Positions 11,242-11,949 of a stretch of 11,949 nucleotides of DNA are shown in pieces. The position numbers and the translations under genes are program-made. Source of the stretch: Myxococcota bacterium (lineage in GTDB: Bacteria > Myxococcota_A > Polyangia > HGW-17 > JAJRWW01); the NCBI GenBank assembly GCA_024276595.1, contig JAJRWW010000326.1, forward strand, positions 1 to 11,949, given 5' to 3'. Numbering within the stretch: the stretch's first letter is position 1; every line of letters begins with the position of its first letter. A model generated the notes under the pieces. It was not told the DNA's origin. It ran no database searches and saw only the letters and a program-made list of their open reading frames with translations.

Positions 11242-11949
11242 CTTCCCTGCTCCTTCTTGCTCGGCCGCACCCGCACAGTGTCCCGAAAGGCTGCCAGCAG
11301 CCGGGCAGTTATCGGGCCAGGGGTGTCGCCTGAGACGGGCTCTCCGTCCACCTGGCTCACGGGCAAGATCTCACGCATGGTGCTGGTGAGAAAGATCTCG
11401 TGGGCGGCCGACAGCTCGTCGCGCTCCACCGGCCGCTCGGTGACCGGGAAGCCCGCCTCCTCCGCCAGGCGGCACACCTTCTTGCGGGTGATCCCCTCCA
11501 GGATCCCGGCCGACAGGGGCGGGGTCACGAGCTGCCCGTCCACCACCAGAAACAGGTTGCTGGAGGCCCCCTCGGTCACCCGCCCCTGGTGATCCAGCAA
11601 GATCGCCTCGTGGGCGCCGCGCTCCCTGGCCACACCAAGGGCGAGCACGTTCACCAGGTAGTTGCCGCTCTTGGCGCCCGCCAGGAGGGTGCTGGCGCCA
11701 GCTCGACCCGTGGGCACCAGGCAGATGCCGACCCCCTCCCGGTACCAGGCCTCTGGCAGGGCCGCGAGGGGCGCGGCCACGATCACCCGCCGGGGGCGGT
11801 CCGCCAGACCTGGCTCCAGGCCCATGGGCCCCGAGCCCCGGGTAATAATAACCCTGATGTAAGACTCCGGGTTCCCGGCAGCCGCCAGGGTCGCGCGGAT
11901 GTCCCGCGCGATGGGCGCAAGCCCTCCGGGCAGCCGGATCACCAACCTG
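11238..11949 (-). CDS. Class IV aminotransferase, 5' end outside window
   Basis: The last 236 or so residues of a PLP enzyme of aminotransferase fold class IV (branched-chain amino acid aminotransferase, D-amino acid aminotransferase or aminodeoxychorismate lyase). The catalytic lysine lies in AGAKSGNYLVNVLA (codon at 11670-11672). It is followed by LLDHQGRVTEGASSNLFLVV and the phosphate-binding PPLSAGILEGITR, all typical of the class. ESYIRVIITRG near the left end of the fragment matches the usual strand before the lysine domain. About 50-60 N-terminal residues are probably missing; the TTG at 11945 is not a start. The exact substrate cannot be told: the KSGNYL form fits BCAT-like or D-amino acid enzymes better than PabC. 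It is followed with a 4-nt overlap by the phosphodiesterase gene. Confidence 0.92.
   Translation of the reverse strand, partial: RLVIRLPGGLAPIARDIRATLAAAGNPESYIRVIITRGSGPMGLEPGLADRPRRVIVAAPLAALPEAWYREGVGICLVPTGRAGASTLLAGAKSGNYLVNVLALGVARERGAHEAILLDHQGRVTEGASSNLFLVVDGQLVTPPLSAGILEGITRKKVCRLAEEAGFPVTERPVERDELSAAHEIFLTSTMREILPVSQVDGEPVSGDTPGPITARLLAAFRDTVRVRPSKKEQGR

Noticed and set aside
10327..11592. 421-codon plus-strand frame opposite the phosphodiesterase and aminotransferase
   Set aside because: It is antisense to two genes with clear family motifs and has no such motifs itself.

Overview
The window is GC-rich chromosomal DNA (about two-thirds G+C by eye). It carries several secreted proteins and lipoproteins with unfamiliar sequences, plus the ribosomal operon order rpsP-khpA-rimM-trmD-(SPOUT methyltransferase)-rplS-yraN. 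That order, a free-standing SPOUT methyltransferase beside trmD, a cysteine-rich lipoprotein and Tat/lipobox-secreted enzymes all fit a deltaproteobacterium in the old sense, most likely Myxococcota. This is inference; no sequence search was possible. I see no mobile element, CRISPR array, phage gene or origin.

Layout, left to right. (a) 1-2569, minus strand: two exported, lysine-rich tetratricopeptide-repeat proteins in tandem; the second runs off the left edge. (b) 2570-2909: a divergent promoter region with a good sigma-70-like promoter on each strand. (c) 2910-3386, plus strand: a small lipoprotein with 14 cysteines beyond the lipobox, followed by a 3 x 18-bp tandem repeat. (d) 7566 down to 3526, minus strand: tRNA-Val(CAC), then the translation operon rpsP, khpA, rimM, trmD, SPOUT methyltransferase, rplS and yraN. 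Two candidate promoters lie between the tRNA and rpsP, and a third lies before rplS. The rnhB gene often found between rplS and yraN is absent. (e) 9346 down to 7754: a Tat-exported DUF362 lipoprotein and a small unknown gene, ending in a convincing intrinsic terminator just before the tRNA promoter. (f) 9985-9497: a small secreted protein of unknown function. (g) 11949-10159: a class IV aminotransferase (5' end outside the window) overlapping by 4 nt a lipoprotein of the glycerophosphodiester phosphodiesterase family.

The core of the window is a translation locus: ribosomal proteins S16 and L19, the 30S assembly factor RimM, the RNA chaperone KhpA and the tRNA m1G37 methyltransferase TrmD. 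The flanks are envelope proteins. The most notable points are an Asp-to-Glu change at the proposed catalytic base of TrmD and a repeat-built acidic tail on the same protein. Others are several substitutions in the phosphodiesterase active site, a possible RNA hairpin around the DUF362 ribosome-binding site, and a compact array of palindromes and direct repeats between tRNA-Val and the rpsP promoter. I found no clear evidence of a wholly new multi-gene system.
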